Assembly (NCBI GenBank): GCA_016870475.1
Contig: VGBO01000009.1
Location: 1-56,235, forward strand
From: Actinomycetota bacterium
GTDB taxonomy: Bacteria > Actinomycetota > Acidimicrobiia > Acidimicrobiales > CAIXPF01
Reading direction: 5' to 3'
DNA length: 56,235 nt
Shown: piece by piece, positions 26,601 to 32,984 of the stretch
How the letters are laid out: each line of letters opens with the position of its first letter
Position numbering within the stretch: position 1 is the first letter of the stretch
The notes under the pieces: generated by a model
What the model saw: the letters and a program-made list of their open reading frames with translations, nothing else
The model's database searches: none
Told to the model about the DNA's origin: nothing
Made by a program: the position numbers and the translations under genes

Positions 26601-26994
26601 ACACGGTCGGGAGACCGTGCGCCCGCGCCGCCTCCGCGAACCGCACCACGCCGTACAACCCGTCGTGATCGGTGAGCGCGAGCGCCTCGAGACCCAACCG
26701 GGCCGCCTCGGTGACGAGCTGCTCCGGCGAGGACGCCCCGTCGAGGAAGGAGAAGTTCGAGTGGCAGTGCAACTCTGCGTAGGGGACGTCACCGCCGACC
26801 GGGCGGCGTTCCGCCACCGGACCGGGGACCGCCGGACCTCCCGCCTCCGGCTCGTAGGGCTGTCGACGACGGGACCACGCCGGGCTGTCGCTGCCGTCAC
26901 CGGGGTGGGTGACCGCGCGCCGACCCTGCGTCCCCCCGTTGCCGAGGCGACGTTCGAGTTCCGACCACGGCACCGGGGGGTTCTCGAAGCCCAT
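23617..26994 (-). CDS. dnaE2: Error-prone DNA polymerase DnaE2
   Basis: 1125 residues. The PHP domain starts at about 71 (AELHCHSNFSFLDGAS, His76 and His78), the C-family polymerase core carries the catalytic PDIDLDIESGRREEV acidic pair, and an OB fold lies near the end (LRVAGVVTHRQRP, LEDETGLINVVV). The N-terminus MGFENPPVPWSELERRL matches DnaE2 rather than replicative DnaE1. It performs translesion synthesis together with ImuA and ImuB during the SOS response. A LexA-type box lies two bases upstream of the ATG and overlaps a candidate promoter TTGCGG (27032-27027)-N17-TAGAAC (27009-27004). Confidence 0.95.
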   Translation of the reverse strand: MGFENPPVPWSELERRLGNGGTQGRRAVTHPGDGSDSPAWSRRRQPYEPEAGGPAVPGPVAERRPVGGDVPYAELHCHSNFSFLDGASSPEQLVTEAARLGLEALALTDHDGLYGVVRFAEAARAHGLPTVFGAEITLTAPGGRPTQRSGSEDPAGEHLLVLARGPEGYVRLSRAISAAQLAGSKGAPRIDLDGLAGFVGGASSAGWVVGTGCRKGAVARALQDGGPAAAQRRLEELVDRFGRDAVVVELWDHGDPLDGVRNDALVELASRVGVDPVVTNNVHYARPAQRRVAATVAAVRARRSLPELDPWLPACGAAHLRSPREQAVRFARYPGAVERSVELARSCAFDLALVAPRLPAFPVPEGHDEMSWLRVLVAEGAERRYGPPGGPQDGAHRQIAHELEVIEQLGFPGYFLTVWDIVEFCRRSDIFCQGRGSAANSVVCFVLGITNVDAWRLGLLFERFLSSERDGPPDIDLDIESGRREEVIQYVYGRYGRTHAAQVANVVTYRARSAVRDTARALGFAPGQQDAWARQVDAWGRVAATAAEEGHGIPEDVLVLAAAVEDAPRHLGIHSGGMVICDRPVVDVCPVEWASRRDRSVLQWDKDDCAAVGLVKFDLLGLGMLTVLHRTVDLVAAHHGVEVDLGALPQEDAVYDRLCAADTVGVFQVESRAQMATLPRLRPRTFYDLVIEIALIRPGPIQGGSVHPYIRRRNGREPVTYLHPLLEPALRKTLGVPLFQEQLMQIAIDVGGFTPAEADQLRQAMGSKRSRERMERLRERFGAGAAARGVDAATTAQIWDKLAAFANYGFPESHSVSFAHLVYASAWCKLHYPAAFCAALLDAQPMGFYSPHTIVQDARRHGVQVRTPDVNRSGRGPTLEPCSDSAGGVAVRLGIGSVRSVGADLADRIVAGQPYRDGVDLRRRSGAGLPALEELALAGALDGLIDPSGRPLDRRRALWAAGAFAQAAPDRLPGIVTGTDAPPLPPMTQEEEALADLRATGISPDGHPTRFHRAALDALGVVPAAGLPRVADRTRLRVAGVVTHRQRPATAGGTTFLNLEDETGLINVVVSRGCWTRHRRIARDAPALVVRGRLERGDGGVVNIVAERLEPLDAVVAPLRLRDFH

Positions 26995-26995
26995 C

Positions 26996-27007
26996 GAACA
27001 TATGTTC
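26996..27007 (-). promoter_or_regulatory. SOS box (LexA operator) of dnaE2
   Basis: A perfect palindrome GAACATATGTTC, in the context TCGAAC-N4-GTTC of actinobacterial SOS boxes. It begins one base upstream of the dnaE2 start codon and overlaps the candidate -10, so LexA binding would block initiation. Confidence 0.85.
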
Positions 27008-27046
27008 TATCGCGCTCCTGCGACCGCCGCAACGGGCCGGACACGC

Positions 27047-27076
27047 ACCGGCCGCCACCGCGAGGTGACGGCCGGT
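27047..27076 (-). terminator. Strong hairpin downstream of sodA
   Basis: A 13-base stem (27047-27059 with 27064-27076) with one T/G wobble and a four-base loop, 24 bases past the sodA stop. It should separate sodA transcription from dnaE2. Confidence 0.65.
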
Positions 27077-27099
27077 CGCAGACTTCGGGAACCGCAGGT

Positions 27100-27714
27100 T
27101 CAGCGCAGGGCGTCGAACCGGGCGCCGACCGCGTTCCAGTCGACGACGTTCCACCAGTTCGCCAGGTACTCCGGACGACGGTTCCGGTAGCGCAGGTAGT
27201 AGGCGTGCTCCCACACGTCGTTGCCGAGCACGACCTCGCCGAGACCGTCCATCACCGGGTTGTCCTGGTTCGGGGTGGACACCACCTCGAGCCGACCGGC
27301 AGGCGACACGACGAGCCACACCCAGCCCGACCCGAACCGCTTCACCCCACCGTCGTTGAAGGTGGTCTTGAAGGAGTCGAAGTCACCGAACACCGAGTCG
27401 ATCGCCTCGGCGAGCGCACCCGTGGGGGCACCGCCGCCGTTCGGGCTCATCAAAGTCCAGAACATCGAGTGGTTCACGTGACCACCGGCGTTGTTGCGCA
27501 CCGCGGTGCGGATCGCCTCCGGTACGGCGCCCAGGTTCCGGATCAGCTCGTCGGCCGACTTCGTGGCGAGATCGGGGTGGTCCTTCAACGCGTTGTTCGC
27601 GTTGGTCACGTAGGCGTTGTGGTGCAGATCGTGGTGGATCTGCATCGTCTCCGCGTCGATCGCCGCCTCGAGCGCGTCGTAGGCGTAGGGCAGCGGGGGC
27701 AGTTCGAGTGCCAT
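27100..27714 (-). CDS. sodA: Superoxide dismutase, Mn-type of the Fe/Mn family
   Basis: 204 residues, full length. Metal ligands are His27 (MQIHHDLHH), His82 (HVNHSMFW), Asp166 and His170 ([10 protein letters not shown]). Gly78 and Gln150 (TPNQDNP) are the pair typical of manganese rather than iron enzymes. It dismutates superoxide in the cytoplasm. GGAGGA lies six bases before the ATG, and TAGGAT (27763-27758) is a likely -10. Hairpins on both sides isolate it from imuB and dnaE2, yet it interrupts an otherwise SOS-related block. Confidence 0.96.
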   Translation of the reverse strand: MALELPPLPYAYDALEAAIDAETMQIHHDLHHNAYVTNANNALKDHPDLATKSADELIRNLGAVPEAIRTAVRNNAGGHVNHSMFWTLMSPNGGGAPTGALAEAIDSVFGDFDSFKTTFNDGGVKRFGSGWVWLVVSPAGRLEVVSTPNQDNPVMDGLGEVVLGNDVWEHAYYLRYRNRRPEYLANWWNVVDWNAVGARFDALR

Positions 27715-27757
27715 GGGTGGTCCTCCAGCAGGCGATCCCGGGTCCGGGTCGCGCCCG

Positions 27758-27763
27758 ATCCTA
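27758..27763 (-). promoter_or_regulatory. -10 hexamer of sodA
   Basis: TAGGAT on the minus strand, 43 bases before the sodA ATG. Unlike most genes here this gives a leader of about 35 bases containing GGAGGA. No SOS box is seen near it. Confidence 0.5.
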
Positions 27764-27781
27764 CGTCGACGCCCGACCCTT

Positions 27782-27811
27782 GTCCGCAGGCGGAGGGGGC
27801 CACCTGCGGAC
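27782..27811 (-). terminator. Hairpin at the end of imuB
   Basis: A perfect nine-base inverted repeat GTCCGCAGG/CCTGCGGAC (27782-27790, 27803-27811) with a 12-base loop, starting three bases after the imuB stop. It marks the end of the imuA-imuB operon. Confidence 0.65.
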
Positions 27812-27813
27812 GC

Positions 27814-29439
27814 TCAGTCGTGCGCCGCCGAGAGCCACCAGGAGCCGTCCTCGAGCTCGACGAGCAACGCCCGACCGTCCTCGAGGACGACCTGGAGACG
27901 CGCGACCCGGCGGCGGGCGCGACGATCCCACCAACGCTCCTCCACCGGCCAGGGCCCGCCCCAGGCCACGACCCGCCGACCGTCCACCGCCACCGGGGGT
28001 TCCCCCAGCACCCCACGACCGTCCACCACCACCGGTGCGCCCGAGGCGTCGACCACCGCGCACGGCGCCGGCGCGGCCGCCACCCGGGCCGGGGCGGCGG
28101 GTAGACGCCCCGGCCACGGAGCCCCGCCCCGCTCGGACGGACGGCGACGCGACCGGGGTCGCGGATGCGGACCCGACCGCTCCCCCAGGTCGACCGTCGT
28201 CGCCGGCACGAGCACGTGGGACTCCCCCGGATGGCGTCCGCCACGCCGCTCGGGCACCCGCACCGCGTCGGGTCCGAGCAGGCCGGCGAGGCGCGCCACC
28301 GTGCGGGCGATCTCCTCGGGATCGCCACCGACGCCGCCCCACAACCCCTCCTGGCGACCCGTCGCCGGCGTGACGAGATCGGGCGACAACGACAACGAGA
28401 CCAGCCCCGCACCCGGCCGATCGGCCGCCGGTCCGGCCACCCAGCCCTCGAGCTGCCAGCGCACCCGCTCCGCGATCGCCCCCGCGGTGAACCCGACCGG
28501 GTGCAGCCAGGGGCGGACCAGGACGTCCCCGTCCTCCGTCACCGCCTCCACGACGAGGCGACGGCACACCAGACCGGCGTCCCCGAGCGTGGCGACGAGA
28601 CGGTCGGCGAGCGTCTTCGCGACGAAGGCCGCCCGATCGAGACGATCGACCGGATCGTCGAACCCGACGGCGACCGCGAGATCGGTCGGCGGTTCGACCA
28701 CCTGGGGCAGGACCGGGTCGTCGCCTCGGGCCAACCGGTGCAACGCCACACCGTGGGCACCGAACCGGGCGAGCACGGTGGCGGGGTCGAACGCGGCGAA
28801 CGCGCCGAACGTGTCGACCCCGAGTCGGTCGAGCAGGTCGAGCGTCGCCCGGCGATCGGCGACCCCCGCCGCCGTGACCGGCATCCCCCGCGACCACGGT
28901 CGGGCCAGCACCCCGAGGGGGAACGGGGCGAGGAACGCCGCCGATCCACCGGGCGGGACCGTCCCGCCGCCGGTCCGGGCGGCCAGCTCGGCGGCGACGA
29001 TGCCGTCCGCGATCCCGACCCCGCAGCACCATCCCCGGGCGAGGACGGCGAGGACGGCGTCGACCCGTTCGGTGACCGCACCCACGAGCAGGTCGTCGCC
29101 ACCGGCGTGACGCGAGGCCGCAGCAGCGAGGAACCGGCACGTCCCGGGGACGGCGAGCTCCACCGCCGGGACGCAGGTGGTGACCGCGGCGACCACCGCC
29201 TCGAACCGGCGGGCCTCGAGATCCCGATCGCGTTCGAGGACCACCAGCGCAGGGGCGCGCGCCTGCGCCGTCCGGCGGCGCATCCCCTCGACGACGCCCT
29301 CGTCACGCGCCGCCGGCGTCGCCGTCACCACCCGGTCGGCGGCGACCACCACGACGGGATCGCCCGCGTCGACCCCGAGTGCGACCGCGGGCCAGTTGGG
29401 GACGTGCAGCACCGCCACCCGGGGAGGCTGGTCGCTCAC
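27814..29439 (-). CDS. imuB: ImuB, Y-family-like mutasome adaptor
   Basis: 541 residues. The N-terminal Y-family fold is recognisable (RVAVLHVPNWPAVALGVDAGDPVVVVAADRVV, later GIADGIVAAELAAR and LLDRLGVDTFGAFAAF), but the expected catalytic acidic residues of DinB-type palms are not evident, as usual for ImuB. The sequence RQEGLWGG fits the sliding-clamp binding motif QxxLW. The long C-terminal part probably contacts DnaE2 and ImuA. ImuB recruits DnaE2 to damaged DNA. Its GTG overlaps the imuA stop by four bases. It ends in a hairpin. Confidence 0.9.
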   Translation of the reverse strand: MSDQPPRVAVLHVPNWPAVALGVDAGDPVVVVAADRVVTATPAARDEGVVEGMRRRTAQARAPALVVLERDRDLEARRFEAVVAAVTTCVPAVELAVPGTCRFLAAAASRHAGGDDLLVGAVTERVDAVLAVLARGWCCGVGIADGIVAAELAARTGGGTVPPGGSAAFLAPFPLGVLARPWSRGMPVTAAGVADRRATLDLLDRLGVDTFGAFAAFDPATVLARFGAHGVALHRLARGDDPVLPQVVEPPTDLAVAVGFDDPVDRLDRAAFVAKTLADRLVATLGDAGLVCRRLVVEAVTEDGDVLVRPWLHPVGFTAGAIAERVRWQLEGWVAGPAADRPGAGLVSLSLSPDLVTPATGRQEGLWGGVGGDPEEIARTVARLAGLLGPDAVRVPERRGGRHPGESHVLVPATTVDLGERSGPHPRPRSRRRPSERGGAPWPGRLPAAPARVAAAPAPCAVVDASGAPVVVDGRGVLGEPPVAVDGRRVVAWGGPWPVEERWWDRRARRRVARLQVVLEDGRALLVELEDGSWWLSAAHD

Positions 29440-30212
29440 GACACCTCGGGGGCGGCGGGACCACCGGGGACCGGCACGGGCCGCAACACCGGACGCGCCA
29501 CGGCGGCGACCCTGCCGTCCGGGCCGGGGAGCCATAGCGTCGCCGCCTGCGGAACGGACGCCGCCCGGCGACCTCGCGCCGTCACCTCGACCCGGCGGGC
29601 CAGCAAGGTCCCGTGCCCCACGCCGATGCCCTCCCAACCACCGGGACCCGCCGCGAGGTCGGGGGCGACCTGCAGGGAGTGGTCGGCCCCCTCCGGCCAC
29701 CGGCCCCCGCCCCAGCCGATCGGGACGAGCACGGCGCCACGCTCCCGGGCCCGGGCGAGGAGTCGCCGGACCCGACCCTGCGGCACCGCCGCCGGTGGCG
29801 CGACGAGGAGCACCACGTCGACCGCCTCGACCAACGCGGCGACCACGTCGACCCACCGGTCGGCGGGGACCGGGTCGACCACCACGAGCCGCGCCGGATC
29901 GACCCCCGCCCGTTCCGCGGCCTCGAGCCCGACCGGGAGCGGGCGGGCGGCACCGACCGGACCGGGGACGACGACGGCGAGCCACGACCCGGCCCGTGAC
30001 GCCGCTGCGACGAGTCCGAACGCGCACGTGGTCGCCCCCACCCCGTCGATGGCGACCGTCAACCCACGCTGCAGCCCGCCCCGGCGGAGGAGGCCGGCGA
30101 ACGCGTCGTCGAGGGGGAGCAACCGGTCGGTCGCGTCGGCTCCGGCCGGACGCACCCGTGCGGCCAACGCGGCGAGCAGCGACGGGTCGACGTTCCGGAA
30201 AGCCGAGGCCAT
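29436..30212 (-). CDS. imuA: ImuA, RecA-like SOS mutagenesis protein
   Basis: 258 residues from ATG 30212. It begins with ASAFRNVDPSLLAALAARVRP and a helix preceding GLQRGLTVAIDGVGATTCAFGLVAAASRAG, a RecA-like P-loop region in which the conserved lysine is absent (GVGATT). Downstream are core strands (WLAVVVPG, RLVVVDPVP, VVLLVAPP) resembling RecA/RadA folds. It forms the mutasome with ImuB and DnaE2. The start is fixed by TATGCT (30224-30219) six bases upstream and a SOS box just beyond; the frame continues 83 codons further 5' but through the promoter. Confidence 0.88.
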   Translation of the reverse strand: MASAFRNVDPSLLAALAARVRPAGADATDRLLPLDDAFAGLLRRGGLQRGLTVAIDGVGATTCAFGLVAAASRAGSWLAVVVPGPVGAARPLPVGLEAAERAGVDPARLVVVDPVPADRWVDVVAALVEAVDVVLLVAPPAAVPQGRVRRLLARARERGAVLVPIGWGGGRWPEGADHSLQVAPDLAAGPGGWEGIGVGHGTLLARRVEVTARGRRAASVPQAATLWLPGPDGRVAAVARPVLRPVPVPGGPAAPEVS

Positions 30213-30218
30213 CCGGTC

Positions 30219-30224
30219 AGCATA
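30219..30224 (-). promoter_or_regulatory. -10 hexamer of imuA
   Basis: TATGCT on the minus strand, six bases before the ATG, directly downstream of the SOS box. It makes imuA leaderless. Confidence 0.65.
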
Positions 30225-30225
30225 G

Positions 30226-30240
30226 CGAACAGGTGTTCGA
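30226..30240 (-). promoter_or_regulatory. SOS box (LexA operator) of the imuA-imuB operon
   Basis: TCGAACACCTGTTCG on the minus strand, i.e. GAAC-N4-GTTC with the flanking TC and G of the actinobacterial consensus. It abuts the -10 hexamer, the expected place for a repressor site. Confidence 0.88.
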
Positions 30241-30276
30241 TAGACCGGGGCCCTGCCCCGACCGCACGACCCGCCG

Positions 30277-30585
30277 TCAGGACGGGACCGCGACCTCGAC
30301 GCCGGGTCGGTAGTACACGTACAGGTCCTCGATGATCTCGCGGATCCCCGACGCATCGGGCTCGTCGAGCTCGACGGTGACCACCCCGCCGTACACGTGC
30401 ACCCGGCGCACCCCGCCCCGTTCGAACAGGCGACGGGCGAGCACCTCGGTCGGACGGTCACCCGTGGGCGGCTGCGCGACGTCGAAGCGGTCGTGTCCCA
30501 TCCCGGAAAGCGTCCGGTTCGTCTCGTAGCGGATCACCCCGGCGCGAGCGGTCGGGATCTCGATGACGTGAACGGGCTGGCCCAT
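30277..30585 (-). CDS. Stand-alone Nfu N-terminal-like domain protein
   Basis: 102 residues. VHVIEIPTARAGVIRYETNRTLSG, then PTEVLARRLFERGGVRRVHVYGGVVTVELDEPDASGIREIIEDLYVYY, follow the Nfu_N fold pattern found before the iron-sulfur scaffold domain in Nfu proteins. The CxxC-bearing scaffold domain is missing and there is no cysteine at all, so it cannot build a cluster itself. TAACCT (30600-30595) ends nine bases before the ATG and begins with the TAA stop of the upstream membrane gene. The family call is moderate; the function is unknown. Confidence 0.72.
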   Translation of the reverse strand: MGQPVHVIEIPTARAGVIRYETNRTLSGMGHDRFDVAQPPTGDRPTEVLARRLFERGGVRRVHVYGGVVTVELDEPDASGIREIIEDLYVYYRPGVEVAVPS

Positions 30586-30597
30586 AGGGCCCCGAGG

Positions 30598-31005
30598 TTA
30601 CCGCGCCGGACGGAACCGCAGCAGCACGGCCGTCGCCAGCCCGACCGACACCACCGCGAGCACGACGTGGACGGCCACGAACCCCGCCGCATGACCGTTG
30701 CCCACGAGCAGGACCGTCCGCACCGGCCAGTACACGACCGTGCACGAAGCCGCCGCCCGCACGACCCACCCGGCGGCCGTCCCCGGCAGCCACCGCCGCA
30801 GGAGCGCGACCGCCCCACCGGCCGCGAACAGCACCGCCGGCAGCGACCACCACAGCCGGCCCGTCGTGTCGAGATCCGGGTCGCCCACGATGTTGCGCAC
30901 CCGCGCCGACCACATCGCCACGTTCCACACGCCGAAGAGCACCAGCGTCACGGCCGTGGTGCGGGCCGATGTCGCAGGAAGGGACTCGAGCGGGGCGGAG
31001 CGCAC
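30598..31005 (-). CDS. Small integral membrane protein, unknown function
   Basis: 135 residues with four predicted transmembrane helices: about 15-35 (TTAVTLVLFGVWNVAMW), 51-69 (WWSLPAVLFAAGGAVALL), 79-101 (WVVRAAASCTVVYWPVRTVLLV) and 106-128 (AAGFVAVHVVLAVVSVGLATAVLL). No catalytic motif. The GTG start follows TAGCGT (31017-31012) by six bases and is only 24 bases from the divergent acyl-CoA dehydrogenase start. The stop is TAA, the only one in the window, shared with the next gene's -10 hexamer. Confidence 0.75.
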   Translation of the reverse strand: MRSAPLESLPATSARTTAVTLVLFGVWNVAMWSARVRNIVGDPDLDTTGRLWWSLPAVLFAAGGAVALLRRWLPGTAAGWVVRAAASCTVVYWPVRTVLLVGNGHAAGFVAVHVVLAVVSVGLATAVLLRFRPAR

Positions 31006-31011
31006 GCCACG

Positions 31012-31021
31012 ACGCTACCGT
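31012..31021. promoter_or_regulatory. Two divergent -10 hexamers sharing two bases
   Basis: ACGCTACCGT contains TAGCGT on the minus strand (31017-31012) and TACCGT on the plus strand (31016-31021). Each lies 6-8 bases before its start codon. RNA polymerase can occupy only one at a time. Confidence 0.6.
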
Positions 31022-31029
31022 TCCCCCTC

Positions 31030-32310
31030 ATGGCAGACGTCCCCACCCTCGATCAGTTCCGCGCCGACGTGCTCGCGTTCCTCGAGGCGAACGCCAAGCC
31101 CAAAGCGGAACAGAAGAAGTTCGTCTGGGGGCAGGGTCCCGACCACACCTCCCTCCTGCGGGAGCCGGACCGCGACGAGGAACAGACCGAGATCGTCGAG
31201 GCGAAGGCGTGGCGGGCGAAGCGCTTCGACGCCGGGTTCGGGTGGATCACCGGACCGAAGGCGTTCGGCGGACGCGAGCTCCCCCACGCCTACGACCGGG
31301 TGTACAGCGAGCTCGAGTCGCGCTTCGAGGTGCCGAACCAGGCGTTCTTCGGGATCGGGCTCGGCATGGTCGCGCCGACGATCAACGAGCACGCCCACCC
31401 CGACGTCAAGGCGGCGCTGCTGCCGAAGATGTTCCGCGGGGACCTGATCGGCTGCCAGCTCTTCTCCGAGCCCGGCGCCGGGTCCGACCTCGCCGGCCTG
31501 CAGTGCAAGGCCGAGCGCGACGGCGACGAGTGGGTCATCAACGGGCAGAAGGTGTGGACGTCGGGCGCGCACTACTCCGACGTCGGTGAGGTGGTCTGCC
31601 GGACCGACCCGAACCTGCCGAAGCACCGGGGCATCACCGGGTTCGTCGTCGACATGCACGACCCGAACATCGAGGTGCGCCCGCTCCGGCAGATGTCCGG
31701 CGGCGCGGCGTTCAACGAGGTGTTCTTCAACGACTACCGGGTGCCCGACGTGAACCGCCTCGGCGAGGTCAACGACGGCTGGCGGGTCGCGCTCACCACC
31801 CTCATGAACGAGCGGGCGTCGATCGGCTCGGGCGGTGCGGGCGGCGGCGGGAACGTCTCGGTCAACCGACTCATCGAGATGGTGCGCCACTTCGGCCTCG
31901 TCGACGACGCCGTCGTGCGCGACGAGCTCATGCGGATCTACACCGGGTCGATGGTCGCCCGGTACTCGGCGCAGCGGATGATGGACCGCGTCCGCGCCGG
32001 ACAGGTCCCCGGCCCCGAGATGTCGGCGTCGAAGCTCGCGCTCACCGACAACATGCGCGCGATCTCGAGCTTCGTGTCCCGGGTACTCGGACCCCGCATC
32101 ACCGCCGACACCGGCGAATGGGGCACCTACTCCTGGACCGGCTACCTGCTGACCGTCCCCGCGATGAGCATCGCCGGCGGGTCCGACGAGACGCTGCGGA
32201 ACATCGTCGGCGAGCGCGTGCTCGGCCTGCCGAAGGAGCCGGGCATCGACACGACCAGCGCCTTCCGGGACATCCCGAAGGGCGGGTCGCTCACCGCCCG
32301 TCCGGCCTGA
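31030..32310 (+). CDS. Acyl-CoA dehydrogenase
   Basis: 426 residues. ACAD motifs: IGCQLFSEPGAGSDLAGLQ, VINGQKVWTSGAHY, RPLRQMSGGAAFNEVFF, and C-terminal AGGSDETLRNIVGERVLGLPKEPG. The N-terminal KAEQKKFVWGQGPD block is like mycobacterial FadE enzymes of cholesterol or branched-acid catabolism, but I cannot fix the substrate. ATG 31030 follows TACCGT by eight bases. Its last 20 bases overlap the convergent rnhB. Confidence 0.92.
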   Translation: MADVPTLDQFRADVLAFLEANAKPKAEQKKFVWGQGPDHTSLLREPDRDEEQTEIVEAKAWRAKRFDAGFGWITGPKAFGGRELPHAYDRVYSELESRFEVPNQAFFGIGLGMVAPTINEHAHPDVKAALLPKMFRGDLIGCQLFSEPGAGSDLAGLQCKAERDGDEWVINGQKVWTSGAHYSDVGEVVCRTDPNLPKHRGITGFVVDMHDPNIEVRPLRQMSGGAAFNEVFFNDYRVPDVNRLGEVNDGWRVALTTLMNERASIGSGGAGGGGNVSVNRLIEMVRHFGLVDDAVVRDELMRIYTGSMVARYSAQRMMDRVRAGQVPGPEMSASKLALTDNMRAISSFVSRVLGPRITADTGEWGTYSWTGYLLTVPAMSIAGGSDETLRNIVGERVLGLPKEPGIDTTSAFRDIPKGGSLTARPA

Positions 32311-32977
32311 CCCCGGGAAGCCGCCAACTCCGGCGGTGCTCGGCACACGGACCGAGCGCCGCCAGCGCGTCGATGTGCTCGGCGGAGCCGTACCCCTTGT
32401 TGCGCTCCCAGCCGTAGCCCGGGTACCGACTCGCCAGCCCGGCGAGGATCCCGTCACGTTCGACCTTCGCGAGCACGCTCGCCGCCGCGACCACCGCGCA
32501 CCGTCGGTCGGCGCCCACGACGGTGACCACCTCGGGCAGGGCGACGAGCTCGTCGACCGGACCGTCGAACAGACCCGCCCGCGGCGGCGGCGACAACCAG
32601 TCGTGACGACCGTCGAGCAGCACGACGTCGACACGGTCCGAGAGACGGGCGAACGCCCGGTGGCCAGCCACCCGCAACGCGGCGGTGATGCCCCACGCGT
32701 CGATCTCCGCGGCCGTCGCGTGCCCGACGGCGGCGTCCCGCACCCACGAGCGGAGCGACGGGACGAGCGCCTCACGTCGACGGGCCGACAGCAGCTTGGA
32801 GTCCGCGAGACCTTCCGGGACCGGAGCAGCCGCCGCCCCGAGCACCGCAACCCCCACCGTCACCGGGCCGCCGAGCGCCCCGCGACCGACCTCGTCGACC
32901 CCTGCGACGAGACAGCGCCCGCGGACGGCGAGCAGTTCCGTCTCGATGCTGCGGTCGGGGACGGCGGCCTGGCGCAC
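32291..32977 (-). CDS. rnhB: Ribonuclease HII
   Basis: 228 residues. The catalytic acidic cluster begins in VAGVDEVGRGALGGPV (DE pair), continues with LADSKLLSARRRE, and the conserved ERNKGYGSAEHIDAL is near the C-terminus. It nicks RNA-DNA hybrids and misincorporated ribonucleotides. GTG 32977 starts eight bases after the stop of the upstream unknown gene, giving a gpsA-unknown-rnhB operon. The tail overlaps the convergent acyl-CoA dehydrogenase. Confidence 0.93.
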   Translation of the reverse strand: MRQAAVPDRSIETELLAVRGRCLVAGVDEVGRGALGGPVTVGVAVLGAAAAPVPEGLADSKLLSARRREALVPSLRSWVRDAAVGHATAAEIDAWGITAALRVAGHRAFARLSDRVDVVLLDGRHDWLSPPPRAGLFDGPVDELVALPEVVTVVGADRRCAVVAAASVLAKVERDGILAGLASRYPGYGWERNKGYGSAEHIDALAALGPCAEHRRSWRLPGVRPDGR

Positions 32978-32984
32978 GAGACCC

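Noticed and set aside
23863-28104. A 1413-codon plus-strand frame opposite dnaE2, sodA and imuB
   Set aside because: Antisense shadow of well-recognised genes; low-complexity Arg/Pro/Gly translation and no promoter or ribosome site.
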